Origin: JAADJA01 sp963840975
GTDB lineage: Bacteria; Bacteroidota; Bacteroidia; Bacteroidales; JAADJA01
Reading direction: 5' to 3'
Assembly (NCBI GenBank): GCA_963840975.1
Contig: CAWJBC010000016.1
Span: forward strand, 1-64,000
Length of the DNA stretch: 64,000 bases
Shown here: piece after piece, positions 8,452 to 17,578 of the stretch
How the letters are laid out: each line of letters opens with the position of its first letter
Numbering within the stretch: position 1 is the first letter of the stretch
Notes under the pieces: generated by a model
What the model was told of the DNA's origin: nothing
Database searches by the model: none
The model's input: the letters and a program-made list of their open reading frames with translations, nothing else
Program-made: the position numbers and the translations under genes

Positions 8452-9942
8452 CTCACGTAAGATAGAATCAGCCATAAAGGAGAATATATATTTTATGTGG
8501 TTGGCCGGGATGGAACAGCCTGACCATAATACGATCAATCGTTTCAGGTGTGAGCGATTAAAAGGAGTTATCAAAAAAGTATTTTCACAGGTGGTAATGC
8601 TGATGGTTAATAGCGGGCATGTTGATTTGCAGAAAATATATACAGACGGAACCAAGATTGAATCTGTAGCCAACCGATACACATTTGTATGGGGCAGGGC
8701 GATAAAAACAAATAAGCAGCGCATCGTCAGGCAACTTGAAGGGCTGTGGGACTATACCCAAAAAATTGCGGCAGAAGAGTTGAAAGACACTGCCCCAACA
8801 AAGTTTGACAGTGTTGATCCGGAGCAGGTTCGCAAGACGATCCATGAGATTGATCAGGCACTTAAAGACAAGCCGGTAAGTCCTAAGATCAAGCAAAAGG
8901 TAAAATATGCAAAAAAGAACTGGCCGGATAAAATTGATCAGTACAAACAACAGGAAGAAATAATGGGAGAGCGCAACAGTTATTCCAAGACCGATCCCGA
9001 TGCTACGTTCATGCGCATGAAGGAAGACCACATGCTCAATGGTCAGTTAAAGCCAGGTTATAATGTTCAGATCAGTACCAACGATCAAATCATCACCCAT
9101 TACACGATCCATCAGAACCCCACTGACACGAAAACACTTAAGCCCCACCTGGAATCCTTTGCAGAAGAATATGGCATGCTACCCAAAGAGATTACAGCCG
9201 ATGCCGGTTACGGGTCAGAAGAAAATTATGAATACCTCGATCAACATCATGTAGAAGCATACGTAAAGTACAGCTATTTTGATAAGGAGCAAAGAGAAAA
9301 AGAAAAAGCAAAGCCACCGTTTCATACGGATAATCTGTATTACAATCCCTCTGAGAACTGTTATTATTGCCCGATGGGCCAAAAGATGACTTTTATTGGA
9401 ACAAAGACTGAAACTACAGAAGCCGGTTACCAAAAAACCGTATCACGATACCAGGCACAAAACTGCAATGGGTGTCCTCTTAGGGGCGCTTGTCATAAGA
9501 GTAAGATCAATCGCATAATTGAAGTCAGCCACCGGCTTAATGAACTCAAAGCCAGGGCAAGAGAGCGACTGACGAGTGAGCGGGGGAAAATCCATCGAAG
9601 TAAAAGACCTGTTGATGTAGAACCGGTTTTTGGCATCATCAAACAGAACAAAGGCTTTAGACGATTCTATCTCAGGGGTTTGAATAAAGTCAGTATTGAA
9701 TTTGGCTTACTTGCTTTGGCACATAACCTGAAAAAATGGGCAGCATAAGCGAATTTTTAACAAAATAGACGGAATTAAGGATAAAAAAATAAAGTTTTGA
9801 AAAAAGTGATAAAGAAATTTCTGAAAATTTTATACATGGTCAAAAAAAATCCGTTTTTGGCTTTGATAGCCTATTTGGATATTAAGAGAGGCTATCCCAG
9901 TTTTGAGACAGCCTCTTTTGTATAAGAATCCCTGAGAACCAT

Positions 9943-12900
9943 TTAGTCTGTTTTCATGACTTTCAGGTTATTGTTCGATTTACTTCCGACTAATCGGATA
10001 TAATATACTCCCTGTGGCAAATTACCGATACCAATTTCGATTTCATTGGCAGTAGCATCATTTATCTTGTGCGTCAACTGGAGGGCGCCCTTCGTGTCGT
10101 AAACCCTTATTTCAACAACCTCATCGAAATCGGTGGTTGAACCGATATAAATATCTGAATTGGTCGGATTGGGATATACGCTAAATTCCTGACCAGGAGC
10201 TTCAAACTCCAGTTCACCTGCCTTTGCAGTATATTTATACCTCACCTTAGTATTGGTAGTTCCGGTGGCACAACTATACTTTGTTACAACCAATTTAACA
10301 ACTCCCGTAAAAGTTGCAGTCCAGATGATCTTGGCATCATCGCCGCAATAATCGTCAGAGTAAGCAATAAAGGCATCAGTCGTTTTATTCCTTAAGGTTA
10401 ATTCGGAATCGTAGGTAGCGCTTGCCCCATCAGTTGAACAAAGGGAGAAATTGTAGCTTCTGCCGCTAACAACGTTAAAAGCGCAATATTCTCCTGCCCA
10501 CACTGAATTTTGCGTTTTCCAGGCAGTTGTTGGCGTAAGGGTAGTGCTCGGATATTGAGTTGTACTGTTACAACCGCCCGAAGAAACCGTTACGGTAATA
10601 GCGATATATCCTGTATTATTTGTTTCATTGCTTTCTGCAACGGCAGCGTCGGCATCAGCAAAGAACAGAATATAGTATGTTCCGGCAGCGGTAGATGAAG
10701 GTATGGTGACCAGTTCGCTGACGGCAGCAGTTGCACTGGCAGCCAGTACAGCAACCGCATCGGTAGCAAGGTAAGTATCACTGGTTTCATATGTCGCATT
10801 AGCCGAAAGATAATACTTAAGGTTGGAAGCGCCGGCAGAGGCAGTCCCCTGGTTGCGAACCGTGCAAGAAGCTGTGGTGGTTGAACCGGCAACTATTGAC
10901 GTGGGGCTTGCGGCAGGACTTTGTACGATCAGGTCAGGCTGGCTGGTGCCTGATGTAACAGTTATTGCAAAATATCCAAGGTTATTTGTCTCACTGCTTT
11001 CGGTGACAGCGGCATCGGCATCTGCAAAGAACAAAATGTACCAGGTGCCGGCTAAAGTTCCGGATGGAACCGTCACCACTTCATTGGCTGCTGCAGAACC
11101 ACTGGCTGCAAGAGAAACGATAGCGTCAACAGCAAGGTAAGTATCTCCCGTTTCATAAGTTGAATTGGACGACAGGTAATACTTCAGGTTGGAAGCGACC
11201 GCTGAACCCGTTCCCTGGTTATAAACCATACAGGAAGCAGTTGTTGTGGAACCGGCTAAAACGGATGTCGGGCTTGCAGCCGGACTTTGGATGATCAGGT
11301 CAGGCATAGGTGTAGGTGCTGAAATCTGGAACGAAGCAATCCTTGTTTTTTTAGTGGTCGTACTTCCCATGTATTGATTCGTATACCAGAAAGTCTTATC
11401 ATCCGACGGATCAACACTGATAGCAGAATAATCACCCCAGCGGTTGTAAGATGTTTGGGAATATGCACCTGATTGAATGCTTTGTTCAGCTACATCAAGC
11501 GTTCCGGCACCGGCGGCATAGGCGGTAGCTGATTGTCCGGCATACCGGATACTCGGATAAACCGATGTACTCGATACAGAATAACCGAGTCCTATTTCAT
11601 TATACCCGTTCAATCTTATGCTTCCCATCCATCTCGAATGTGCATCGGGTGCAAATGTACCCTGCTGACGAACCGACCATGTTGTTCCTGTCTTCCGTAG
11701 TTCATACCAGCGGATACCGGCATGATCGGTGTTATCAACATCAACTGTGTGGCAGCAAACAATTGTTTGATAAGTTCCGAAATTACGATACTGAGGAGCG
11801 TTCATGATAACCTGTGGAATGGCATCGAGTTCACGAGTAGTTCCGGGCTGTTTTATATTATCCCAGTTTGCACCGAAATTACTGTCGAAAGCGGAGACAG
11901 CTAATTGCTGTACCCTGTTGAATGTGGAAGATGCAGGTGTTGTCCAGTTCACAGCCAATTCATAAATCCACAATTGATCCGAACCTCCGGCAATAGCGTC
12001 ATCGTTAATGGTGATAAACAATCCCGGAGATCCTGCCGGAGCAAAAGCGCCGTCGTTATCAACTGCCGGTACACACATAAATCCATCAATGGTTGTGGGT
12101 CGCCATGCATTGTTGAATCCAACCATCTGAGCCGTTCCGCCAACAAGCATTTGTGAACGCTGGAATACATAAATATCATTTCCAACTGAATTATTTGTTC
12201 CCATGTAATATCCATCCTGCCAGATGCCGAATTTTTCATAATCGGGCATATCTGCTACGTCGAATGAATATTTATGCCAGCTTCCTGTCGGATTGTTGGT
12301 CTGAGATACAGCTACCAGCATATAGTCATTCGATCCGCAAATTGAAAACTCAGCAACAAGCCAGCGATCAGCTTGTTCATCGTACAAAACGATAGGATCG
12401 CCATCATTGCAGGTGGCTCCGGTTACGGTTCCGAAAAGCAGGTTCAGGTTGGTTGGTCCTGCGACCAGTGAACCCGTTTTACTGTAAATGGCATAAACGG
12501 TGTTGATCGTTTGCATGTAATGACTCGGTCCGGCTGCACCATTATCATCGGGAGGATAATAGGGTGATGTCTGACCGTCAAAATTTACAATTGGAGCTTT
12601 CATCATCTCATAATTACCCATCATTTTTTGCCAAACTTCATCCGGTCCTTGCGGGAGAGCGGTCGAAGCATAAGGATAAAGCCTCTCCCTGAGTTCTTCA
12701 TTCCTTTCTTTATCCGCATCCAGCGCCAGTTGCGCAAATTCATCAAGACTGATGGTCGGTAGTTCACTCAGGGGAGGTGTTAACCCCAGGTATTTTCCGG
12801 TTCCGATCACTGACGGACTCAGCGGTCCATCCTGTGCATTCAGAATTAATTGCGTAATCCCAAAAACACACACTAACAACATTGGTAACATTTTTCTCAT
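9943..12900 (-). CDS. Large T9SS-sorted surface protein with two CARDB-like domains
   Basis: The 985-residue protein has a signal peptide (MRKMLPMLLVCVFGITQL...NAQ). A ~400-residue N-terminal domain with FDGQTSPYYPPDDNGAAGPS, DRWLVAEFS and FWYTNQYMG is typical of large secreted Bacteroidota proteins and probably beta-propeller-like. Two near-identical ~115-residue CARDB-like Ig repeats follow, each starting with PDLI-QSPAASPTS and ending with AVxESxETNN, i.e. recent internal duplication. A pre-peptidase-like beta domain (SYNFSLCSTDGASATYDSELTL) precedes the type A sorting tail (FSVYPNPTNSDIYI ... GVYYIRLV). It is likely exported by T9SS. No catalytic motif is recognised. Its 3' end lies ~20 bp from the IS end. 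Confidence 0.85.
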   Translation of the reverse strand: MRKMLPMLLVCVFGITQLILNAQDGPLSPSVIGTGKYLGLTPPLSELPTISLDEFAQLALDADKERNEELRERLYPYASTALPQGPDEVWQKMMGNYEMMKAPIVNFDGQTSPYYPPDDNGAAGPSHYMQTINTVYAIYSKTGSLVAGPTNLNLLFGTVTGATCNDGDPIVLYDEQADRWLVAEFSICGSNDYMLVAVSQTNNPTGSWHKYSFDVADMPDYEKFGIWQDGYYMGTNNSVGNDIYVFQRSQMLVGGTAQMVGFNNAWRPTTIDGFMCVPAVDNDGAFAPAGSPGLFITINDDAIAGGSDQLWIYELAVNWTTPASSTFNRVQQLAVSAFDSNFGANWDNIKQPGTTRELDAIPQVIMNAPQYRNFGTYQTIVCCHTVDVDNTDHAGIRWYELRKTGTTWSVRQQGTFAPDAHSRWMGSIRLNGYNEIGLGYSVSSTSVYPSIRYAGQSATAYAAGAGTLDVAEQSIQSGAYSQTSYNRWGDYSAISVDPSDDKTFWYTNQYMGSTTTKKTRIASFQISAPTPMPDLIIQSPAASPTSVLAGSTTTASCMVYNQGTGSAVASNLKYYLSSNSTYETGDTYLAVDAIVSLAASGSAAANEVVTVPSGTLAGTWYILFFADADAAVTESSETNNLGYFAITVTSGTSQPDLIVQSPAASPTSIVAGSTTTASCTVRNQGTASAGASNLKYYLSANATYETSDTYLATDAVAVLAASATAAVSELVTIPSSTAAGTYYILFFADADAAVAESNETNNTGYIAITVTVSSGGCNSTTQYPSTTLTPTTAWKTQNSVWAGEYCAFNVVSGRSYNFSLCSTDGASATYDSELTLRNKTTDAFIAYSDDYCGDDAKIIWTATFTGVVKLVVTKYSCATGTTNTKVRYKYTAKAGELEFEAPGQEFSVYPNPTNSDIYIGSTTDFDEVVEIRVYDTKGALQLTHKINDATANEIEIGIGNLPQGVYYIRLVGSKSNNNLKVMKTD

Positions 12901-13125
12901 AGCATCATTTTTTAAGATTAATAAATTTTTTTTGTCAATTGATAATCCAAAACTATATATCTTTTAAACTCAAAATACAAATCAGATAAAAGAAATATGA
13001 GCAGGCAATAATCTTTTCATTTTTATAACATATTTACGGTTATTATTGACAATGCAACTTTTTTCCGATCAATCTTTGCCTAAAATTATTTTTCTTTTAT
13101 TTGCAGTTGATTTATCAGGCTAAAA

Positions 13126-14547
13126 ATGGTTTTCAGCAGTATCGTTTTTCTGTTATATTTTCTACCACTATTTTTATTGGTTTACTATTTCGCCGATAAA
13201 AAATATAAAAATCTTGTCATTCTTGTATTTAGTATTTTCTTTTATAGCTGGGGCGCTCCCAGGTTTATCTTTGTAATACTTGGTACAACATTTCTCGATT
13301 TTCATCTGGTAAAATGGATGTCGCAATCCAGGAAAGTAATTCACAGGAGGCTGATGCTGGCTTTGTCTGTATCTGTGAATCTTGGACTCCTTTTCTATTT
13401 TAAATATTCCAACTTCTTTATCGAGAATGTAAATACACTGTTGTCGGGTTTTGGAATCTCAGGCGTTCATTGGACAAAACTCGTTCTGCCGATAGGAATT
13501 TCATTTTATACTTTCGAAACGATAACGTATGTTGTTGATGTTTACCGAAAGGTTCACAAACCGCTGGATAACTTCTGGGATTACCAGGTTTATATTATTC
13601 TGTTTCCTAAACTCATAGCAGGTCCAATCATCCGATATCATGAACTTGCCGACCAAATTACTGACAGAAGCCAAAATGAAACCATAGATAACAAACTTAC
13701 CGGTCTTTACCGCTTTCTGATCGGACTGTCAAAAAAGGTTCTCATCGCCAATCAAATGGGATATGAAGCCGACACCATCTTTATGATGAATTATGCCACG
13801 CTCGATACCTGTACGGCATGGGTCGGTATACTGGCTTATACCTTTCAGATTTATTTCGACTTTTCAGGATATTCCGACATGGCAATCGGCTTGGGGAAAA
13901 TGATCGGATTTAAGTTCCCCGAAAACTTTGACAATCCCTATATTTCGCAGAGCATTACCGAGTTCTGGCGCAGATGGCACATTACCCTGGGTAGCTGGAT
14001 GAGGAATTATTTATATATTCCGCTTGGAGGTAACAGGGTTGGAAGCAAATCAAGGCTTTATTTCAATCTTTGGTTTGTATTTTTAGCTTCAGGATTGTGG
14101 CATGGAGCCTCATGGAGTTTTATCATCTGGGGGGCTTATCATGGTTTTTTCCTTGTAATGGAAAAAGTGGTATTATTGAAATTTTACAACAGAATTGGAA
14201 AATTCTTCAGCACTGCTTTAACATTTTTTATTGTCGTTATAGGGTGGGTATTTTTCAGGATTGAAGAATTGCCTGATGCTCTGATTTACCTTGAACGACT
14301 CTTTATTTTCAGCTTTAAACCGATCCATTTTACCGCAGAATTCTATACTTATTTTATTTTGGCGATCGTCTTTGCATTCTTCGCTTACGGTAAAACGGGA
14401 TTAAAAATTCAAAACAAAATCTATTTTGATCCATTTTCTTTCAGGCGCCATTTAATCATTGCGTCTTTATGCACAGCAGGTTTGATGCTATCTATTGCCT
14501 CCATTACTGCATCCGGTTTTAATCCTTTTATTTACTTCAGATTTTAA
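13126..14547 (+). CDS. MBOAT family membrane O-acyltransferase (AlgI-like)
   Basis: This 473-residue polytopic membrane protein begins MVFSSIVFLLYFLPL, the standard start of AlgI/DltB-type MBOAT proteins. Family marks are LVLPIGISFYTFETITYVVDVYR, FPKLIAGPIIRY, YFDFSGYSDMAIGLGKM, FWRRWHITLGSWMRNYLYIPLGGNR and GLWHGASWSFIIWG, where the His is the catalytic residue of the family. It moves an acetyl group across the membrane for O-acetylation of a polysaccharide. The next gene, 3 bp downstream, encodes the AlgX/AlgJ-like partner, so the pair forms one functional unit. The polymer acetylated is not known. Confidence 0.92.
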   Translation: MVFSSIVFLLYFLPLFLLVYYFADKKYKNLVILVFSIFFYSWGAPRFIFVILGTTFLDFHLVKWMSQSRKVIHRRLMLALSVSVNLGLLFYFKYSNFFIENVNTLLSGFGISGVHWTKLVLPIGISFYTFETITYVVDVYRKVHKPLDNFWDYQVYIILFPKLIAGPIIRYHELADQITDRSQNETIDNKLTGLYRFLIGLSKKVLIANQMGYEADTIFMMNYATLDTCTAWVGILAYTFQIYFDFSGYSDMAIGLGKMIGFKFPENFDNPYISQSITEFWRRWHITLGSWMRNYLYIPLGGNRVGSKSRLYFNLWFVFLASGLWHGASWSFIIWGAYHGFFLVMEKVVLLKFYNRIGKFFSTALTFFIVVIGWVFFRIEELPDALIYLERLFIFSFKPIHFTAEFYTYFILAIVFAFFAYGKTGLKIQNKIYFDPFSFRRHLIIASLCTAGLMLSIASITASGFNPFIYFRF

Positions 14548-14550
14548 GTT

Positions 14551-15855
14551 ATGAAAGGATTAATCAATACAAAACGGCATTTTTTATTTCTCCTGCTCCT
14601 CGCGCTTTTTACGATTCCTTTTTTCCAAAGCCGTTATAACTTCATTACTATTGAACCGCTGCATGGTGACATAAAAATTGCAGATGATACGGCTATGACT
14701 TTTGAAACCTGGTTTTCGGGCGAATACCAGGAAAGGATGGAAAGCCACCTGAATGACTCTTTTGGGTTTCGTAATTTTTTTGTCAGGCTAAACAACCAGG
14801 TTGGGTTCGGTCTGTTTCGCAAAACGAGCGCAGCACAGGTAATTTCCGGTAAACATAATATCCTCTATGAGGAAAGTTATATTAAGGCATATACCGGTGC
14901 AGATTTCATTGGAGAGGATAGTATAGCCCGACAAATGCAAAAAATCAAGTTCCTGACAGACACACTGAGGCGACTGAATAAATCTCTAATTCTGTTATTC
15001 GCTCCCGGAAAAGGATTCTATTATCCTGAATACATTCCTGACCGGTACTTTCCTCGTCATGGACAAACCAACGTAGAGCGCAGAATTGAATGGGCAAGGG
15101 AGCTTAATTTAAATTATATTGATTTCAATAGTTATTTCGTTGCCAATAAAAATTCATCAGAATATCCGCTTTATCCAAAGAATGGTATCCATTGGAGCTA
15201 TTATGGCGCTTGCTTAGTCACTGACTCCCTGATCAGATACATTGAGTCATTGAGAATAATAGATATGCCAAACTTGTATTGGGATACAGTCAAAATGGAA
15301 AAAGCAAAAAATGGAGATAGTGATATCCTTGATGGAGTGAATCTGCTTTTTGGATATAAGCCGGAAACCTTAGCCTATCCTGTAATCCAATACGAATCAG
15401 ATTCTGGTAAAACCAAGCCATCCGCAATAGTTATTTCTGACAGCTTCTTTTTTACGATGGAAGCCTGCGAAATATCCAAAGCATTTTCCAAAATCCACTT
15501 TTGGTATTATAACCGTCAAATTTTTCCTGAAAGTTATTACAACCCCTTATACACAAATGATGTAGACTTAAAGAGCGAAATTGATAAACATGACATCATC
15601 ATTTTAATGGGATCGAATCCTACTATGAGTGATCTGGGTTGGGGTTTTATTGAATATACTTACGACGCATTTCATAGGCTTGAATATAAGTCTAACCATA
15701 CTACTGAATTCCTCAATAAAATAAATGAAATTCGTAATTACATCCTGAATGATAAGGATTGGCTTGAAAAAATGAAAGAAAAAGCCCAACGAAAAAACAT
15801 AACCGTTGATTCAATGATCACCCTTGATGCTATCTGGATACTTCAAAACAAATAA
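14551..15855 (+). CDS. AlgX/AlgJ-like SGNH-type O-acetyltransferase partner
   Basis: A 434-residue protein with an N-terminal signal-anchor (HFLFLLLLALFTIPFF). The body resembles the SGNH-hydrolase-like domain of AlgX/AlgJ: LNDSFGFRNFFVRLNNQ, a central FAPGKGFYYPEYIPDRYF-like segment, NGIHWSYYGA for the D/H region and VISDSFFF, the nucleophile serine motif. Such proteins accept acetyl from the MBOAT partner and place it on sugars in the periplasm. The gene starts 3 bp after the MBOAT gene. Around 15300-15850 the sequence is more diverged than the N-terminal half, but the frame is intact. Confidence 0.8.
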   Translation: MKGLINTKRHFLFLLLLALFTIPFFQSRYNFITIEPLHGDIKIADDTAMTFETWFSGEYQERMESHLNDSFGFRNFFVRLNNQVGFGLFRKTSAAQVISGKHNILYEESYIKAYTGADFIGEDSIARQMQKIKFLTDTLRRLNKSLILLFAPGKGFYYPEYIPDRYFPRHGQTNVERRIEWARELNLNYIDFNSYFVANKNSSEYPLYPKNGIHWSYYGACLVTDSLIRYIESLRIIDMPNLYWDTVKMEKAKNGDSDILDGVNLLFGYKPETLAYPVIQYESDSGKTKPSAIVISDSFFFTMEACEISKAFSKIHFWYYNRQIFPESYYNPLYTNDVDLKSEIDKHDIIILMGSNPTMSDLGWGFIEYTYDAFHRLEYKSNHTTEFLNKINEIRNYILNDKDWLEKMKEKAQRKNITVDSMITLDAIWILQNK

Positions 15856-15882
15856 ACATAAGATATTGGTTTTGAAGGTGCT

Positions 15883-16662
15883 TTATTCGATATAAAATCT
15901 CCAAGCGCAAAAATACTCTTCCGGATGTTTATCGGGCGGGCAGCTAATGCACTCTGTTTTAATCCTTGAATCTATCGTTTCGGCAAAGGTGGTGTATTCC
16001 ACCAATCCGCCCGATTTGCAGGGATAGTCATCCATTCCTTTGCGTTTCCGGGCATTTTGAACCCGGCATTCATTCATTCTGAAAATAAAACTTTTTTCTG
16101 TTTCTTCCGCAAATGATTGAACGTTGATGAAGGCATACAACCTGAATTGAAGGGCTTTTTTCAGTCCCCCCAAACCGGGATGCTCATCCAATCCCAAAAG
16201 TTTTTTAATGGAGCGGGCTTCAAAGGGTGAAAATTGTGCCCAGCACGAATCGTTGCATCGCTTGGCATCATTCATTCCATGTTCCAGTTCAACGGACTGA
16301 AACCAGACCCCGTCGTTGGCAAGCCAGTTAACAGCCATGCTTTCCCTTAATTTATCAAGTAAATCATCAGGCAGGTCAAGCATTGGCTCAGGAATTCCAT
16401 CCTTTAAACCAAAGCCCAATGTTTTAGAAATTCGCGAAAGCTGGATGGATAAACTTTTCTCCCAGGCTGTGTTAAGTGCATGATAAGCTTTTTCGGTGCC
16501 AAGCTGATGCTGAACTTCGGCAAACCACATGGCATAGTGCATCATCATGCGGTGAAAAAAGTCAAAAATCAGTTTTATATTCTCTTCCTTCGAGAGGGTG
16601 GGTGTGTTTGATTTTATTGGTTCCATCATTTTACTTTGTGTATTCAATAAGTCTGTTGTCAA
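15883..16662 (-). CDS. DUF6125-like cytosolic protein
   Basis: A 259-residue soluble protein without signal peptide. It resembles the DUF6125 / L-2-amino-thiazoline-4-carboxylate hydrolase-like group: an N-terminal helical part with MMMHYAMWFAEVQHQLG, then NWLANDGVWFQSVE, a central CNDSCWAQFSPFEARSI and a C-terminal Cys-rich block (CRVQNARKRKG, PCKSGG, ECISCPPD, CAWRF). The cysteines are suggestive of metal or cofactor binding. Family function is unknown. A start at an internal Met near residue 12 is also possible. It is a stand-alone gene convergent with the AlgX-like gene. Confidence 0.6.
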   Translation of the reverse strand: MTTDLLNTQSKMMEPIKSNTPTLSKEENIKLIFDFFHRMMMHYAMWFAEVQHQLGTEKAYHALNTAWEKSLSIQLSRISKTLGFGLKDGIPEPMLDLPDDLLDKLRESMAVNWLANDGVWFQSVELEHGMNDAKRCNDSCWAQFSPFEARSIKKLLGLDEHPGLGGLKKALQFRLYAFINVQSFAEETEKSFIFRMNECRVQNARKRKGMDDYPCKSGGLVEYTTFAETIDSRIKTECISCPPDKHPEEYFCAWRFYIE

Positions 16663-16690
16663 ACCTATTTTTGCAGTATTAAGAATCTTT

Positions 16691-16823
16691 TAAAGGGTAT
16701 ATGGGAAATAAAGGTATAAGGGGAATAAGAGGTACCATAACAGCAATTTGTTTGGGAAAGAAATAGTTTAAATTTAAAACCAATACCCCATATTTCCTCT
16801 ATTCCCTTTATACCCTCTTTATA
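16691..16823. repeat. 133-bp imperfect palindromic dispersed repeat, copy 1
   Basis: Homologous to 29728-29860 in inverted orientation, with most positions matching over the whole length. It is itself an imperfect inverted repeat: the left arm word ggtataaggggaataagagg pairs with a similar word at the right end. It fills most of the gap between the DUF6125-like and ubiE genes. No ORF. A MITE- or REP-like element is inferred. Confidence 0.75.
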
Positions 16824-16864
16824 ATTTGTGGAAAAATTCATTCTTTTAATTTTATACTGATTGG

Positions 16865-17575
16865 TTACTGCTTTTTTATTCCCGTGTAAATTGTTGCAAT
16901 TCCAAAACTCAATTGCTTATAGTATGTCAGGCTAAATCCTGTATCTTCCAGGATTTTTACAAACCGTTTCCCTGCCGGAAATTCAGCCACCGAGTCGGGT
17001 AAATAGGTATAAGCCGAAGCGTTACCCGATATTCTCCTGCCAAGAAAAGGTAAAATGTACCTGAAATAAAAACTGTACAATTGCTTGATCCCAAATATAG
17101 TTGGCTTTGAAAACTCCAATATTACCACAACGCCATTTTTATTCAACACCCTGAACATTTCGCTCAATCCTTTTTCGAGGTTTTCGAAATTCCTGACGCC
17201 AAAGGCAACCATCACCGCATCGAAACTACCATCACCGAATCGAAGATTTTCGGAGTCACCGGTTTCGAAGGAGATCAGTTCATCAAGATTTTTTTCAGCT
17301 ACTTTTTTTCTCCCGATGGCTATCATTTTTTCGGCAATGTCAATTCCGGTAATTTTCTCAGGTTTCAGGGCAGCGGCAGCTATCGCCAGATCGCCCGTTC
17401 CGGTAGCGACATCCAGTATGGTTTTGGGTTGATGAGCGCCGGCCAGTTGAATCGCTTTTTTCCTCCAGCGATGATCAATCCCTGCCGAAAGAAAATGGTT
17501 CAGAAAATCGTAACGGCTGGCAATGCTGTTGAACATTGCTTCTACCTCATGTTTTTTGCCTTCTTTTTGTGTCAT
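16865..17575 (-). CDS. ubiE: Demethylmenaquinone methyltransferase (UbiE/MenG)
   Basis: This 236-residue class I SAM-dependent methyltransferase adds the C-methyl group in the last step of menaquinone synthesis. Family motifs are clear: MFNSIASRYDFLNHFLSAGIDH near the start, the SAM-binding loop DVATGTGDLAI, GIDIAEKMI, FGVRNFENLEKGL and EFSKP, then YTYLPDSVAEFPAG. Length is usual. It begins 3 bp after the FAD-dependent reductase gene, so both are probably one transcript from the promoter box at 18833-18840. A Bacteroidota organism would use menaquinone rather than ubiquinone. Confidence 0.95.
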   Translation of the reverse strand: MTQKEGKKHEVEAMFNSIASRYDFLNHFLSAGIDHRWRKKAIQLAGAHQPKTILDVATGTGDLAIAAAALKPEKITGIDIAEKMIAIGRKKVAEKNLDELISFETGDSENLRFGDGSFDAVMVAFGVRNFENLEKGLSEMFRVLNKNGVVVILEFSKPTIFGIKQLYSFYFRYILPFLGRRISGNASAYTYLPDSVAEFPAGKRFVKILEDTGFSLTYYKQLSFGIATIYTGIKKQ

Positions 17576-17578
17576 CTT

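Larger units (their letters stand above)
6442..9748 (+). pseudogene. IS1182-family transposase split by a nested IS
   Basis: The 5' part (6442-6677) begins MKRLKIKFKPYHQNQIMALP, the usual IS1182 N-terminus with the DUF772 helical domain. The 3' part resumes after the inserted element at 8452, with the DDE domain (YTDGTKIES, ADAGYGSEENY, and VEPVFGIIKQNKGFRRF at the C-terminus). Rejoining at the duplicated target restores an open frame of about 510 residues. The 3' part can be read alone from a GTG at 8330 (472 residues), because the duplicated target repeats part of the N-terminus. It lacks the first ~37 residues of the intact protein, so activity is doubtful. Confidence 0.88.
6321..9923 (+). 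mobile_element. IS1182-family-like insertion sequence (interrupted)
   Basis: The ends are perfect inverted repeats: 23 bp at 6321-6343 and its reverse complement at 9901-9923, both containing the word gaggctgtctcaaaa. Without the nested element and one copy of its target duplication, the element would be about 1.83 kb with one transposase gene. No clear target-site duplication was seen next to the ends. It lies between the LRR gene and the 3' end of the 985-residue T9SS gene. Confidence 0.88.

Noticed and set aside
8330..9748. Independent 472-residue transposase gene
   Set aside because: It is the 3' part of the IS1182-type transposase; its GTG start is in the duplicated target of the nested IS.
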